DNA from: Actinomycetes bacterium
GTDB lineage: Bacteria; Actinomycetota; Acidimicrobiia; Acidimicrobiales; Palsa-688
NCBI GenBank assembly: GCA_021816565.1
Contig: JAKAXN010000302.1
Location: 1 to 5,856, forward strand
Length of the DNA: 5,856 nt
Reading direction: 5' to 3'
Shown here: piece after piece, positions 4,862 to 5,856 of the stretch
Layout of the letters: every line of letters starts with the position of its first letter
Position numbering within the stretch: the first letter of the stretch is position 1
Notes under the pieces: model-generated
The model's database searches: none
What the model saw: only the letters and a program-made list of their open reading frames with translations
Told to the model about the DNA's origin: nothing
Translations under genes and position numbers: made by a program

Positions 4862-5826
4862 GAACGCTTCTGCAGCGCCTCGATGAGCTGCGGCAGCACC
4901 TTCTTCACGTCACCCACGATGCCCAGGTCGGCGATCGAGAAGATCGGGGCCTCCTGGTCCTTGTTGATGGCGATGATGTTCTTGGAGCTCTTCATACCAA
5001 CCATGTGCTGGGTGGCCCCGGAGATGCCGCAGGCGATGTAGACCGTCGGCTTGACCGTCTTGCCGGTCTGGCCGACCTGGTGGGAGTAGGGAACCCACCC
5101 GGCGTCGACGATGGCCCGGGAGGCGCCGGGGGCACCCTTGAGCAGCTTGGCCAGGTCCTCGATCAGCTTGTAGCTGTCCGAGTCGCCGAGGCCCCGCCCG
5201 CCGGACACGACCACGGCGGCCTCGTCCAGCTTCGGGCCCTCGGTCTCCTCGACGTGGGAGGAGATGACCTTGGCCGCCCCGACCGCGCCCAGGTCGGGCA
5301 CGTCCCAGCTGTCCACCGAAGCGGCCCCGCCGCCGGACTCCTCCGGGGCGAAGGACTTGGCCCGCACCACGTAGATGCCCGGGGCGGAAGCCGTGAAGCG
5401 GGCGTTGAGGATCTCGGTGCCACCGAAGATGGCATGCTCGCTGACCAGGCCCCCGTCACCCTCGGCCAGGTTGACGATGTTGGTCAGCACCGGCCGGTCG
5501 ATGCGGGCCGAGAGCCGGCCGGCGATGTCGCGGCCGTTGTAGCTCTGAGCCAGGAAGATGGCGTCGGGAGCGGAACCCCCCGAGATCCTGGCGGCGATGG
5601 CGGCGGCCACGGCCGGGCCGGGGAGGCCCCCGCCCAGGTCGCCGACGGTGTGGACAGCGGTGGCGCCGTAGGCGCCCACCTGCCCGGCGATACCCGAGGC
5701 GTCGCCCCAGGTGATGGCCTCGACCGTGGCGGCCAGCTGGCGGGCCTTGGTGAGGAGCTCGAAGGCCACCGAGGCGACCTTGTCGCCGGTGCGGTCGACT
5801 ACGACCCAGATGGTGTTGAGTGCCAT
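4858..5826 (-). CDS. etfA: Electron transfer flavoprotein, alpha subunit
   Basis: The alpha subunit (322 residues, usual length) of the soluble EtfAB heterodimer, which binds FAD and passes electrons from acyl-CoA and similar dehydrogenases toward ETF:quinone oxidoreductase. Residues 1-190 form the nucleotide-binding-like N-terminal domain (starting IWVVVDRTGDKV, with SYNGRDIAGRLSARI at 95-109). From about 200 onward is the conserved FAD-binding domain: VVVSGGRGLGD (205-215), PYSHQVGQTGKTVKP (246-260), then YIACGISGATQHMVGM (263-278), INKDQEAPIFSIADLGIVGD (287-306). The arginine of GGRG and the QTG and SGATQH segments that contact FAD in the family are all present, so the protein looks functional. 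The ATG at 5826 has GGGAAGA just upstream. The likely etfB end lies 17 bases upstream, the usual etfBA order. It converges with the trio and shares a palindromic boundary with it. Confidence 0.95.
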   Translation of the reverse strand: MALNTIWVVVDRTGDKVASVAFELLTKARQLAATVEAITWGDASGIAGQVGAYGATAVHTVGDLGGGLPGPAVAAAIAARISGGSAPDAIFLAQSYNGRDIAGRLSARIDRPVLTNIVNLAEGDGGLVSEHAIFGGTEILNARFTASAPGIYVVRAKSFAPEESGGGAASVDSWDVPDLGAVGAAKVISSHVEETEGPKLDEAAVVVSGGRGLGDSDSYKLIEDLAKLLKGAPGASRAIVDAGWVPYSHQVGQTGKTVKPTVYIACGISGATQHMVGMKSSKNIIAINKDQEAPIFSIADLGIVGDVKKVLPQLIEALQKRS

Positions 5827-5830
5827 GTTC

Positions 5831-5837
5831 TCTTCCC
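5831..5837 (-). promoter_or_regulatory. Ribosome binding site of etfA
   Basis: GGGAAGA on the - strand precedes the etfA ATG (5826-5824) with a 4-base spacer, or 5 bases counted from the GGGAAG core. It is the clearest Shine-Dalgarno-like sequence in the window; most other starts here rely on coupling or lack one. It supports the ATG start over any internal one. Confidence 0.6.
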
Positions 5838-5843
5838 TGCTTC

Positions 5844-5856
5844 CTAGATGACCTTG
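5844..5856 (-). CDS. etfB: Probable last codons of etfB (rest outside window)
   Basis: Reading the - strand from the right edge, AAG GTC ATC TAG (complement of 5844-5855) gives Lys-Val-Ile-stop, 17 bases before etfA. EtfB, the partner subunit, normally lies directly upstream of etfA, and ends of this kind (charged residue followed by Val/Ile) are plausible for it. Three codons cannot identify a gene, so the call rests on position and on the absence of any other explanation for a stop exactly there. Confidence 0.35.

Noticed and set aside
5005..5847. Long + strand open frame opposite etfA
   Set aside because: It is the complement of a clearly conserved etfA. The Gly/Asp/Val-rich product has no recognisable domain and no plausible start signal.

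Overview
The window is a gene-dense, very G+C-rich stretch (around 70% by eye, with G or C at most third codon positions). It looks chromosomal and actinobacterial. The strongest taxonomic clue is a three-gene set at 2822-4847: an MSMEG_4193-type histidine phosphatase, a DUF3090 protein and a SCO1664-type kinase-like protein. From memory this set is largely confined to Actinobacteria, with some Chloroflexi. A deep-branching actinobacterium such as an acidimicrobial lineage fits the codon use and the ETF/MFS neighbours, but that placement is inference. No RNA genes, CRISPR arrays, insertion sequences or prophage genes were seen, and no intergenic gap exceeds about 30 bases.

Layout. (1) Bases 2-1297, + strand: the 3' part of a many-pass MFS transporter, cut by the window edge. 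(2) Bases 1319-2793, - strand: two base-excision-repair glycosylases read as one unit, first a family 5 uracil-DNA glycosylase and then, 2 bases after its stop, an Fpg/Nei-type glycosylase. This unit converges on the transporter gene. (3) Bases 2794-2821: a 28-base divergent intergenic region with two overlapping -10-like hexamers pointing in opposite directions. (4) Bases 2822-4847, + strand: the conserved trio, with an ATGA overlap between genes 1 and 2 and an 11-base gap between genes 2 and 3. (5) Bases 4858-5826, - strand: etfA, the electron-transfer flavoprotein alpha subunit, with what is probably the last three codons and stop of etfB just upstream. Trio and etfA converge, and a perfect 18-base palindrome contains both stop codons.

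How the genes work together. The two glycosylases would remove deaminated (uracil-type) and oxidised bases, both relevant to a G+C-rich genome. The trio joins a phosphatase-type enzyme, a kinase-like protein and a small protein with a cysteine-rich tail in one transcription unit. That composition suggests opposing phosphorylation and dephosphorylation of a shared, unknown substrate. It is the best candidate here for an uncharacterised system. EtfA, with its probable EtfB partner, would carry electrons from acyl-CoA or related dehydrogenases to the quinone pool.
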